From Basidiobolus meristosporus CBS 931.73 (taxonomy: Eukaryota > Basidiobolomycota > Basidiobolomycetes > Basidiobolales > Basidiobolaceae): DNA of 55,296 nucleotides. Where the stretch lies: assembly GCA_002104905.1 (NCBI GenBank), contig MCFE01000590.1, positions 1 through 55,296 on the forward strand, in the 5' to 3' direction. The position numbers and the translations under genes were made by a program. Shown piece by piece: positions 11,907 through 21,889 of this stretch (within the stretch, counting starts at the first letter, position 1; each line of letters starts with the position of its first letter). The notes beneath the pieces are model-generated. The model was not told the origin of the DNA and ran no database searches. It worked only from the letters and a program-made list of their open reading frames with translations.

Positions 11907-13118
11907 TGTGGTAATGGAAAGTATTCCATTACTACAATATCTTTAAACCAATATTGCACTCATTTCTTTATTTTGCTTTTTGCTATCGTAACGCACAAGA
12001 GAAAGAGCAAGAATTTCCAACTTTGAAGAGCAAATGCTTCAGACCCTGACAAGCAATCCACCCAAGAATATTATGTCATACAGAACACGTAGTAGCCAAC
12101 ACATGTTTCAAATTACAGCTCATTTGAAGCAGTACTTAAGGAGTTATGACCAAAAGAGTCCAACTATTATATATACTATGCCTTATTGCTAGGATTACTA
12201 TGGTGACTTTGATCGCGTGTAACTTTCGAACCAGCCAATCAAATCACGTGAAATTTTCACAGGTGCTGCGCCTATGTCCGATCTGCGCCACTGCAAAATT
12301 TTAGCTTCGTATCGCGTGTATTGCTTGCGCAATCGCCCAAAAACTTTGATCCTTCAAAATTTTCATATATATGACTTCCCCAGCTGAAAAATAAAGAGAG
12401 AGCCTCTCTTTCCAGAATCTCCACACTACAATTACAAGTTTAAAGGTTATAAGACTTCCCCTGCATCACTTGCACTGTTGAGTATTCTGACTTTGATCGG
12501 TACTACATCAGTAAAGAGACTGCAAAGCTTACAAGAATCCAATCTAAGTTCTACAAGAAACTACCACTTTTCTGTTGGAAAAGTCCCCTCTAAGAAACCC
12601 CTTTAGTCTAAAGACCCCTTTAGAGACCCCTTTAAGAAACCCCTTTACTCTAAAGAAGCCCCTTTAGGCACCCCTTTAGTGTAAAGTCCACTTTAGAGAC
12701 CATTACAAGAAGCCCCTTTACTCTAAAGACACCTCTTTAGACACCCCTTTAGGTCTAAAGACCCCTTTAGAGACTTCTACAACACACCCCTTTAGGTTAA
12801 AGGGGAGTTCAGAATTTCCATATTAGGAAATATTTTCTCGGAAAGGAAAGTGACTTCCAAATAAGGAAAAGTTACTATAAAAGTAAATAAGCCCATTAGT
12901 CAACAGAAGGTCAGAACACTGCTGTAGAAGTGATAAACACTGCCTACAGTATATTTTGAGCCCAAGATTGAGGAAATTAGTGAAAGTTATATCTTCTATC
13001 GGTATATCAAACTCCCAATAAACTATTTCAGTATTAGCATACTGGAAGTTGTTGTATATTGTTGATTAGCCTCAACATTGTAGAACAAGCCCCAAACTAA
13101 TCATAATACAACACAACA
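11907..13118. mobile_element. Nested solo-LTR-like insertion, 1212 bp
   Basis: It begins TGTGGTAATGG and ends CACAACA (TG...CA) and is flanked by the 4-bp repeat ACTC (11903-11906 and 13119-13122). Removing it plus one ACTC restores the RT frame. It has no ORF. A hairpin lies at the left end (GGTAATGGAA/TTCCATTACT), a CCCCTTTA array in the middle, a TATA-like CTATAAAAG near 12875, and AATAAA near 13017. This is LTR-like organisation of U3, promoter and polyadenylation signal. It is richer in CpG than its host element, which suggests a younger insertion. Confidence 0.75.
12584..12800. repeat. CCCCTTTA/CTAAAG minisatellite inside the solo LTR
   Basis: About ten CCCCTTTA copies alternate with CTAAAG, at spacings of about 15-30 bp. 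CTTTAGTCTAAAG-type segments are palindromic, so the array could form serial hairpins. Such arrays often act as U3 enhancers; that role is inferred. Confidence 0.8.
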
Positions 13119-13340
13119 ACTCCAAGAGCCCAGATGAACATGATGAACATGTCAAGAAAGTATTGAGAAAACTAGACTCTGCCAGTCTCTATGCCAAGCT
13201 AGAGAAGTGTGAATTTGACCAGAGAGAAGTGGAATTTCTTGGTTACCTCATCAGCCCTGAGGGAACAAGAATGGACCCAAAAATAGTTGACTCAGTCCAA
13301 TCTTGGAAAACTCCAAGCTCAGTCAAAGAAATATATGGAA
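13119..13340 (+). pseudogene. Ty3/gypsy reverse transcriptase, 3' part
   Basis: This resumes the RT frame after the nested insertion: KSPDEHDEHVKKVL, LYAKLEKCEF, VEFLGYLISPEG, then WKTPSSVKE. The usual continuation (SFLGFANFYRRFI) and the whole RNase H domain are absent. The sequence passes directly to the pre-integrase linker near 13340 in another frame. Confidence 0.85.
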
Positions 13341-14759
13341 TCCCCAGTTGGGCCCCCTCCCAAGTTCCCAAACATCCAGAACCTGCATTTGGTAAACAAC
13401 CTCATCTACCACAAGCAGCAGCTTTATGTCCCAGACCTTGCCACCCAGCTAGACATCATTAAGTCTTGGCATGATTCAATGGCTGCAGGCCACTTTGGTA
13501 CTGCCAAAACCTTGAATGCTATCAAAAGAGACTTCTGGTGGCCTAGAATGATAACTCTTATCAAAGAGTACATTCTGACTTGTGATATTTGCAACCATGC
13601 AAAACCAGCCAGACACCAGCCCTATGGACTTCTTCAGCCCTTGCCTATCCCAGAACACCAATGGAGATCTATATCTATGGACTTCATTACTGACCTCCCT
13701 GAGTCCTGTGGCTACAATGCTATACTTGTAGTGGCTGACCAGCTGACCAAGATGGTTCACTTTATCCCTTGCTGTAAGAACACTGATGCAAAAGAAACCG
13801 CTGCATTAGTCCTCAAGAATATTTTCTGCCTTCATGGTATCCCCAGTGATATTGTGTCAGATAGAGGCCCACAGTTTGTGTCCAAGTTTTGGAAACACTT
13901 CATGCAATACCTTGGTGTTCAAGTCAAACTCTCCACTGCCTACCATCCTCAATCTGATGGCCAGACTGAAAGAATCAACCAGATTCTAGAGCAATACCTC
14001 TGGTGCTATATGAATTACCGGCAAGACAATTGGGTTGATCTACTGCCTGTTGCCAAGTTTGCCTACAACCACTCAAGCCATAGTGCAACCAGTTTTACAC
14101 CATTCTATGCAAGCTATGGATTCCACCCTGAGTTTGATATCTAGATTCCAACAAACCCAATGAGCCCACATGCAGCTGAACATGCCCAAGCAACCCAGGA
14201 CATCCAGAATACCCTCAAGGAAGAGCTATCCTTAGCTCAGGAAAGCTACAAGAAATTTGCTAATCTAAAACAGCATTCCAGCCCTGATCTTAATGAAAGA
14301 GATTCTGTATGGTTGCTCAGAAGAAACATAAGCACCAACCACCCTTGTAACAAATTGGATTTCAAGAAACTTGGTCCCTTCAAGATCAAGAAGAAGCTTA
14401 GCCCTATAGTATATCAGCTACAGTTGCCAGCAAGTATGAAAATCCATGATACTTTCCATGTGTCCCTCCTTGAGCCGTATTGTAGGAACACTGTGCCAAA
14501 CCGGCAGGAAGCAAAGCCCCAAGCCATCCAGGTTGACCTACATCAGGAATTTGAAGTTAAACAGATTTCAGACTCCAAGTATATCCGGTCAAAGCTGTAC
14601 TACTTAGTAAACTGGATTGGTTATGGTCCAAGTGACCAAATATGGGAACCAGCTACCCATTTCACTAATTGTCAAGAACTAGTTACCCAGTTCCACCAGC
14701 AATATCCTGCAAAACCTGCCCCAAAGGGAAACAGAGCTTTGCCTGGAAGAGGAGAATAG
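13341..14759 (+). pseudogene. Ty3/gypsy integrase with C-terminal chromodomain
   Basis: The zinc-binding HHCC is visible (WHD, GHFG, CDIC). It is followed by the DDE core: D in SMDFITDLPE, D in VSDRGPQFVS, E in SDGQTERINQ. After TAG at 14142-14144 (probably from CAG) the frame continues through the integrase C-terminal region (FKKLGPFKIKKKL, HDTFHVSLLEPY). It ends with a chromodomain (FEVKQISDSKY, YLVNWIGYG, WEPATHF), so the element is a chromovirus. Chromodomains usually direct integration to heterochromatin, which fits this neighbourhood. Confidence 0.9.
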
Positions 14760-15280
14760 TGTCATGATCACATGACAACCATGAACACCCATGCCAAGCT
14801 TCAGCTTCCTAGCCCAATTTCTAAGAGATTCCTTCTGAAACCTTCTACCACCTTCCAGAAAGTTCCTGACCATTCCAAACCATTGTTACCCAATGGAACA
14901 TTGCATGGAAGCTTCCCATTGTATTTTTCATAGTCCAGTACCATATATGGAAATACCAGGTCACATGACTTAGTCACATGATCAGGTGACCCAATCCATT
15001 TCCCCATCCTGTCTCAGTGCCTTGCCTTCTATATTATTATCCCCAGCACTGCTGCTGTGCCTCATCCCACAACCCCATTAGTTTTGGCTAATATCTCTTG
15101 GCATCAGTATAGCCAAAAAGTATATGCAGTCCTATCCCCCCTTAAGTATTCCTCAGTCTGATAAACACAGGTCTTGAATAAACAGCCTTGCCTTGAATCC
15201 TCTCTTGCCATGATGGTCCACACCTAAGTCCTTTCCTGCCGTGCCTAGCTTTTCCTCCTGCCTTGTGTCTATTCATAACA
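14760..15280 (+). repeat. 3' LTR of Ty3/gypsy chromovirus
   Basis: TGTCATGATC...ATTCATAACA, the direct counterpart of 8922-9450. It starts right after the integrase stop and is followed by the GCAGC duplication at 15281-15285. Confidence 0.9.
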
Positions 15281-15866
15281 GCAGCCCTCCATAGATGTAT
15301 TCTAAGCTCATATCTTGAGGTCTGGACTCTAGGGCAGATACAAAGCCCTGAAACCTGTCTGGTACACTATCTAGAATGGTGACTATCACATCCTCATCAG
15401 TAGTTGGTGTGCCTTCAGATTCCATCACATCAACCAAGAGGGTAATTCTTTTAACTAGCTTTTTGATTTCTTCTCCTGACAGCATCTTTGTTGTAAGGAA
15501 TTTTGTCCAAGCAGCATTTTCTTAACAGCTGAATATGACAGATATGTATCTCCTAATGCCTTCCAGGCATCCTTAGCTGTTTTTGCTGTTGAGCATTGGA
15601 TAAGCAATTTGACGTTAACATTAGTGCAAATGCAGTTAAAGGCACTTTATTCTTTCCTCTTGTACTCTAAGGCTTCCTCTCCTATGCTTTTAGAAGGCAA
15701 TTCACTTCCCACAACAATATCCCAAAGGCCTCTTTCTTGTAGCAGCATCTTCATTGTGACCCTCCACACTTGGTAGTTAGATTCATCCAGCTTTTCTGCA
15801 GAGGGAAAAAGCCCAGTGACAGCAGTAATGGGCATTGCAGAGAGTGACAGCTTGGGGCCCACAGCC
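15281..15866 (-). pseudogene. Ty1/copia copy 1 Gag, 5' portion (minus strand)
   Basis: Minus-strand frames at 15862-15647 and 15485-15273 encode a copia Gag: AEKLDESNYQVWRVTMKMLL, GLWDIVVG, then EIKKLVKRITLLVD and TTDEDVIVTILDSVP. They correspond block by block to the plus-strand copy at 16.85-17.37 kb. The Gag is truncated on the left by the gypsy insertion and continues at 8921. Confidence 0.85.
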
Positions 15867-16062
15867 TGTTGTCAGAGTCTTGGAGCTATGAGAAATGACT
15901 GGGAGTGCAAGTAGCATATGTGGTTTTCACTTCATGACTTACTGAATGTAAAGATAATATTAATACTTTTACATGAACTTGGATTTCAGTAGGATTTGTA
16001 GGTAAAGATCTAAGTGACTAAGTTAGGCAAGTATTTAGTTGGAACTCCAAATCTTTACAACA
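15867..16062 (-). repeat. Copia copy 1 5' LTR (minus strand, internally deleted)
   Basis: TGTTGTCAGAG...CTTTACAACA is the reverse complement of the copia LTR seen at 20780-21112, but its middle third is missing (196 versus 333 bp). It sits just outside the Gag start, with the conserved GCCCCAAGCTGTCA leader between them. Confidence 0.8.
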
Positions 16063-16222
16063 AAGTAAAAATATCATATCTGATTTTGGGAAGTGTGGAT
16101 GGTGGCCCAGAAGTGAGTCATCAGTAATGGATACATGTGTGGGTACCTGCCTTGCATAGATACTTCTATTGATTTCAAAGCAAAGTAACAAGCAGAGTAA
16201 ACAATTCAAATTGTAGTATATT

Positions 16223-16483
16223 AGACTTGTTCCATCATTCCAGCGGATCATAGTGCCTAATAGTGCCATAGCATGCCCGATGGTGCCTGATCATGCCTCA
16301 GAGTGCCAGATGGTGCCATAGCATGCCCGATGGTGCCTGATCATGCCTCAGAGTGCCAGATGGTGCCATACAGTGCTAATCTGGGATCAAAATTGACATG
16401 CATATGACCCTGAAATATCAAATTAATAACAAAATATACAGCACTCTCTGGCACTATGATCAATGGCACAATGGAACAAGTCT
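16223..16483. mobile_element. Short MITE of the foldback family (261 bp)
   Basis: Terminal inverted repeats AGACTTGTTCCAT and ATGGAACAAGTCT are perfect over 13 bp and match foldback elements A and B. A 3-bp duplication, ATT, flanks it (16220-16222 and 16484-16486). The interior is AGTGCC-rich and contains a perfect 50-bp direct duplication (16264-16313 and 16314-16363). It is inserted near the outer edge of the copia copy 2 left LTR. Confidence 0.85.
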
Positions 16484-16485
16484 AT

Positions 16486-16792
16486 TTTGTAATTACACCT
16501 ATATCTTCACTCAACTTAGTCACTTAGCCCAAAGCCTGCATATTTAAGAGGACTCCAGCCAAATCCTAAAATACCAGGTACTCAGAGCATGAAAATTCTC
16601 AAAGTTGTCCAAACAGCCCCAAACTTTGCACACATGTTCTTGAGATCTTCCTTAACCTATTTGACATGTCTGTTATGCCAAGACCATGTAAAAGTATAAA
16701 TACTACTTTTACACTCAATAAATTGCTAAGTAAAAACACATAATCAACTTGTTCTCCCAATCACATTCAATATCTCCAAGACTCTTACAACA
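16486..16792 (+). repeat. Copia copy 2 5' LTR
   Basis: It matches 20780-21112 from the TTTGTAATT block to the terminal CTCTTACAACA. The outer first dozen bases are displaced or lost at the MITE insertion. A degraded TTGTAGTATA left of the MITE may be the true LTR start. Divergence from the 3' LTR is considerable, implying an old insertion. Confidence 0.8.
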
Positions 16793-16823
16793 GGTTTTGA
16801 GCCCCAAGCTGTCACCCTCAGCA

Positions 16824-17640
16824 ATGTCTACTACTGCTATTGCTGGAATTTTCCCTCTGCTGAAAAGCTGGATGGATTTAACTACCAAGTGTGGAAGGTG
16901 AAGATGAAGATGCTGCTACCAAAAAGAGGCCTTTGGGATATTGTTGTGGGAGAAGAATGCCCTCCTAGAAATGTGGGAGAGGAAGCCTTAAAGTACCAGA
17001 AGAAAGAGGAAAGTGCCTTTGACTGCATTTGCCTTAATGTCGAAGACAAATTGCTAATTCAATGTTCAAGAGCAAAAATGGCAATGAATGACTGGAAAGC
17101 ATTAGAAGACACCTACCAGTCTTGTTTTGCTGCCAAGAAAATGTATCTGAGACAAGAATTCTTTACTACAAAGATGCAGCCAGGAAAAGAAGTGAAAAAT
17201 CTACTTAACAGAATTACCCTGCTGGTGGATGAGATGGAATCTGTGGGCAAACCAACTACTGATGAGGATGTGATAGTTACCATCCTGAATAGCCTGACAG
17301 ACAAGCTTCAGGGCCTTGTATCAGCCCTAGAGTCCAGAACTGAAGATTTGACCTTAAATCACACATATATGGAAGGCTCCTGGATGAAGAATTAAGAAAA
17401 TCAAGCACTAATAAGAAGGAGGATGAAAATGCTTCAATACGCAATTATAACCAACAACAGAGGCACCCAAGACCCTACAAAGGCAACAGCAACCTGTTTT
17501 GCAACTACTGCAAAAGGAAAGGACACACATCAGACTGTGTGTCAAAAAGAGAGATAATGAGCAAAAGAAGCCTGAATATGGAAAAGTTGCAACAACTAAA
17601 GATAGACTACTCATATCTGCAATGAATATGGCCACAAACA
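16824..17640 (+). pseudogene. Copia copy 2 Gag
   Basis: The Gag starts at ATG 16824. A T lost from a T-run near 16850 shifts the frame before FNYQVWKVKMKMLL. It then follows the UBN2/DUF4219-type copia Gag (GLWDIVVGEE, TYQSCFAAKKMYLRQEF, TTDEDVIVTILNSL) and ends with a zinc knuckle (CNYCKRKGHTSDC) near 17500 in a further frame. It is nonfunctional as it stands. Confidence 0.85.
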
Positions 17641-18815
17641 AGAATTCTCAGATGTAGTATATTGACTCTGGAGCATGTCAACACTTTACACACCAAAAAG
17701 AACTTTTTACCCAATATCAAGAAATTCCAATTAACAAGGTTTTCATGGGTGACAACAGAACACTTGATGCAGTGGTAAAAGGAACTATCAAAGTAAACCT
17801 TAGAAGCAGTGAAGGAAGCCATACACCAGCCTTGAAAGAAGTACTCTGTGTACCAGAAATAGCCAAGAACTTACTATCTGTAAGCAAGCCCACTGCAGAA
17901 GGACTCAGTGTCAGTTTTGACAATTCTGGATGCAGGATCACTGCTCAAAATGGTGCCCATATTGCTTTGGGTACAGGAGATCAGAATCTATATAAGTTGA
18001 CTTACATTCCATCATATCTGGAAGCCAATATAAGTGACCTAAATGAAGAAGCACCAATGCATTGGCACAGGATATTTGGACACATCAATTTTGATTATTT
18101 GCGCAAAATGATCAAAGATCAGCTAATTTCTGAAGTAAAAATTGATCCCCCAGCTAATTTGGAGCACTGTGAAGCCTGCATATATGGGAAACAAGCCAGA
18201 CAACCATTCAAGAGCTCTGGGTTAATCAAAACTAAGAAAAAATTGGATCTAATTCACTCTGATCTCTGTGGACCTATGCAAAATTTATCCTTAGAAGGGA
18301 TGAGGTTTTTAGTCACCTTTATTGATGATTATACAAGATACTCTTGGGTTTACTTCATGGAGAGAATGGAAGAAGCTCTGTCTAAGTTCAGAGAGCTCAA
18401 AGCCATTGTGGAGAGAGAAACTGGTGAAAATATCAAGAAAATATGCTCTGACAATGGTGGAGAATATATCTCATAACTCTTCATCCACTTCTCCAAGATT
18501 CATGGGATAAAGCAAGAGACTACTGTACCATACTCCCCACAGTAAAATGGAGTAGCATAACATGCTAACAGATCAATAATTGCTATGGAAAGATCTATGA
18601 TCCATGATCATAAATTATGATATTTGGGCAGAATCAGTTGCCACTGCTGTATACCTGAAAAATAGGAGTTATAACAGAATACTTTGTAATTCTTCTCCAT
18701 TTGAAGCATGGTATGAATACAGACCAAGTGCAGAACATCTAACAATATTTAGGTTACAGCATATGCCAAGAAACTGCCTGGAATTCAGTCAAAATTTGAG
18801 CCAAAAAGTGTAAAA
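17641..18815 (+). pseudogene. Copia copy 2 protease and integrase
   Basis: Protease active site YIDSGACQHF is preceded by TAG at 17655-17657 where Trp is expected. GAG-pre-integrase follows (MHWHRIFGHINF, CEACIYGKQ), giving the HHCC site. The integrase core has D in IHSDLCGPM and D in CSDNGGEY. TAA codons at 18474, 18543 and 18558 interrupt the region around PYSPQ-NGVA, and the glutamate expected in that block has been lost to TAA. Confidence 0.85.
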
Positions 18816-18824
18816 TGCATATTT

Positions 18825-20690
18825 TTGGGCAGGTTCAATGAAAGTAAGGCATACAGACTCTATAATACCAAAGCAAAGAAGCTGATCAAGTTCAGGGATG
18901 TGTTGTTTGACAAATTTTCAAAATTTTCACAAAAAATGATATCAGATGATGACAAAAATTTGATCTCAGGTCTACCAATAGTCAGGATTGAATCAGAGCA
19001 AAACAATGAAAGCTTTTGCACTCCAGGGGGCTCTACAACCATGGTTCAGCCAGAATCAGTGCCCAGGAATATCCTAAAAGTGATCATTCCAGTATCAAAT
19101 GCCAGGAGATCTAAATGGACAAGAAATAGCCCAAATTACTATATTAATGAGGGTACAAACTTAGCCTATGCCTATTCAGTCCATATTGATGAACCCCAGA
19201 CTGTAAAAGAGGCCCTAAATAGCCCTCAGACAAAGTTTTGGAGATCTGCAATGACTGAGGAATATCAGGCCCTGATGGAAAATCAAACTTGGGACTTAGT
19301 CAAATTACCAATCAACCAAAAATCAATTGGATGCAGATGGGTCTTCAAGACAAAATACAAGGCTGATGGTACAATTGAAAGATACAAAGCAAGACTTGTA
19401 GCCAAAGGATACTCTCAAACAAAAGGACTTGACTATACTGAGACCTTTGCACCAGTAGCCAAGTTTAATTCCATCAGATTAATATTGGCTATTGCAGCCA
19501 AATATAAGTTTTTTATTCATCAAATGGATGTAAAAACTGCATTTTTGAAGTGGAGAACTTGAATGAGTACGTGTATATGGACCAGCATGATAGGCTTGCT
19601 GACCAAGATAACCCCCATTTGGTCTGCAAGCTTAAAAAGTCTACTATATGGTCTCAAACAATCACCGAGAGCCTGGAATTGCAAGATAGATTCTTATTGG
19701 AATCTTTGAGTTTCAAAAGGAGTAATGCTGACTATAGTATATACTATAAGCCAGATAGAGTAAATCCAGTTCTGTTAGCTCTATATGTGGAAGATCTTAT
19801 TATAGCCGCCAATAACCTAGCATACATTGGAAGAGACTAAATCCAGCCTATCTAAAGAGTTCAGGATGTCCGATCTAGGAGAACTCAGTTACTACTTAAG
19901 GATTGGATTCTCTATAGACAGAAGTACCCAGACTATGCACCCTAAGCCAATTCCAAGTATATTCAAGATATACTTAAGAAGTATCACATGGAACACTGTA
20001 AACTGGCAGCTGCCCCAATGGAGAAAAACCTTAACTTGGTCAAAACTCAGCCAAATCAAGAGAGCTTGGTACCATATGAAAGCCTTGACTTTCCTTGTCA
20101 ATTTATGGTTGGCAGTCTGATGTATATCATGCTTGGAACATGTCCAGATATCTCATATTCAGTGGGAGTTGTCAGCCAGCATAATCAGAACTATAGATCT
20201 GATAATATTGCAGCAGTTAAGTGGATTTTTAGATGCCTAAAAGAAACTGCTGATATCTGCTCAAGATACACTTATAAGGACTCAGAGCAGGATCTTGTGG
20301 GATACTCTGATGCTGAATGGAGACATAATTTTGAAGACAGAAGATCCACCACAGGATACACCTTTCTTTACTGTAAAGGAGCAGTTTCATAGAATTCAAG
20401 AGAGCAACCAACCGTAGCATTTTCTACCACAGAGGCAGAGTATATGGCAGCCTGTGAAGCTACAAAAAAAGCAATGTGGTTAAGAAAGCTTTTTGCAGAT
20501 TTAGGCCTATGTCAAAAAACGCCTATTACTTTATTTCAAGATAATCAAGGATGTATACAATTAGGTAGAAATCCAACTTTTCATGCTAGAACCAAGCACA
20601 TAGATATTAGACATCATTTCATACATGAAGCTATAGAGAATAACTTAGTTAGCTTCAGTTTACTCTCCTACAGATGAAATGATTGCAGAC
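18825..20690 (+). pseudogene. Copia copy 2 reverse transcriptase and RNase H
   Basis: RT begins FWRSAMTEEYQALMENQTW and continues GCRWVFKTKYKADGTIERYK and HQMDVKTAFL, where the frame breaks near 19550. The catalytic YVDD reads YVED (near 19785). RNase H follows (LVGYSDAEWRHN, FSTTEAEYMA, HIDIRHHFI) with a TAG at 20390-20392 where SWNSRE is expected. The last part (PTDEMIADIFTKPF) is in another frame up to about 20767. Confidence 0.85.
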
Positions 20691-20779
20691 ATATTTACCA
20701 AACCATTTGCTAGAGAAAAGTTTGAATATCTTAGGTCAAAATTAGGACTAGTCAGTATGAACATTTAGCTGAGTGGGAG

Positions 20780-21112
20780 TGTTGTAAGAGTTTGTAATTC
20801 CACCTAAATATTCACCTAACTTAGTCACTTAGATCATTACCTTCAAATCTTAGAGAATACTGACCAAATTCCTTGTCAGGATTTACCTAGAATATTTACC
20901 CAGAACATGAAAATTAGATAAGTTGTCCAAACAGCCCCAAACTTTGCACACATGTTCTTGGGATCCTCCTTGATCTATTCTACATGTTTGCTATGCCAAG
21001 ATCATGTAAAAGTATCAATACTACTTTTACATTCAATAAATCATTAAGTGAAAACCACATAATCTACTTGTGCTCCCAATCACCTGCCAATATCTCCAAG
21101 ACTCTTACAACA
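20780..21112 (+). repeat. Copia copy 2 3' LTR
   Basis: TGTTGTAAGAGT...ACTCTTACAACA, 333 bp with 12-bp terminal inverted repeats. It is preceded by the purine tract GAGTGGGAG. An AATAAA lies in the right half. No matching target duplication was found at the two ends of copy 2, consistent with rearrangement at the MITE side. Confidence 0.85.
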
Positions 21113-21649
21113 GCAGCTGTACCCTACCACACCATGCCAAGGCTTGCTGCTTCACCTGGCCATGAGTAAGCAACCTCTGGTCACCTTACCACCAAAGATC
21201 CAATGGATCTACCACAACATGAGCTGCCAGTAGTAGGTAAAGTGCTTACCAGCATGTGGCACTAAGGCTGGATGCTCTACCTCATCCAGCACAATTCAGC
21301 GTAGCCAGCCTATAACACCACCCTCTACAGCTGGGATGCAAAACACCGACCAAAGGTACACAAGTGGGCAGTTGTGGTTCGCTGGTTCCAATACATTCTG
21401 GCTTCATAGGGTAGCTTAGCATGATTTACTATCCAGCTGATGAAATGATTCCCGAGGCACCTACCAACCCAATAGCTAGAGATGAATTTGAATGTCCTGG
21501 ATCACAAATAGGTCTGGTGGCTATGGATATTTGGTGCAGCGGGGCAAGGGGGAAGGGGGAAGGGGGGGTGATTTAAATGCTGTGTTCACACCAAAATGTT
21601 GACATTAACCTAACCTGGACATTCTGAACGTACCCAGATTCTCGCTTGG
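21113..21649. other. Transposon debris up to the gene-rich boundary
   Basis: No gene. At 21430-21530 the translated sequence PADEMIPEAPTNPIARDEFE parallels the copia RNase H C-terminus (PTDEMIADIFTKPFAREKFE), so a third copia relic ends here. A G-rich tract (21540-21568) follows. CpG and GC rise sharply after about 21600. Confidence 0.5.
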
Positions 21650-21889
21650 GATCCACTTGGAATCGATTTCGCCAAGATGTCAGGGACCCAGAATAGGTGG
21701 TTCCTCCGAGCCACCCACCATGACTTACGAGGTTTGCAGGAAATCCACTGGCTGGATCCTCAGCCCGCTTGGTTCCGAATCGAAGTCCCCTCCCCTACCC
21801 TCCCCCTCGCCGCCTGGTCTCCACCGGCATTCCATTCCGGGAGGCGAGCGTGCGTTTGGCAAGTGCCACGAGGAATTTTATTCTAAATC

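Noticed and set aside
12584-12800. Interstitial telomere-like array
   Set aside because: CCCCTTTA is not the local telomere motif (TTAGGG/CCCTAA) and its spacing is irregular.
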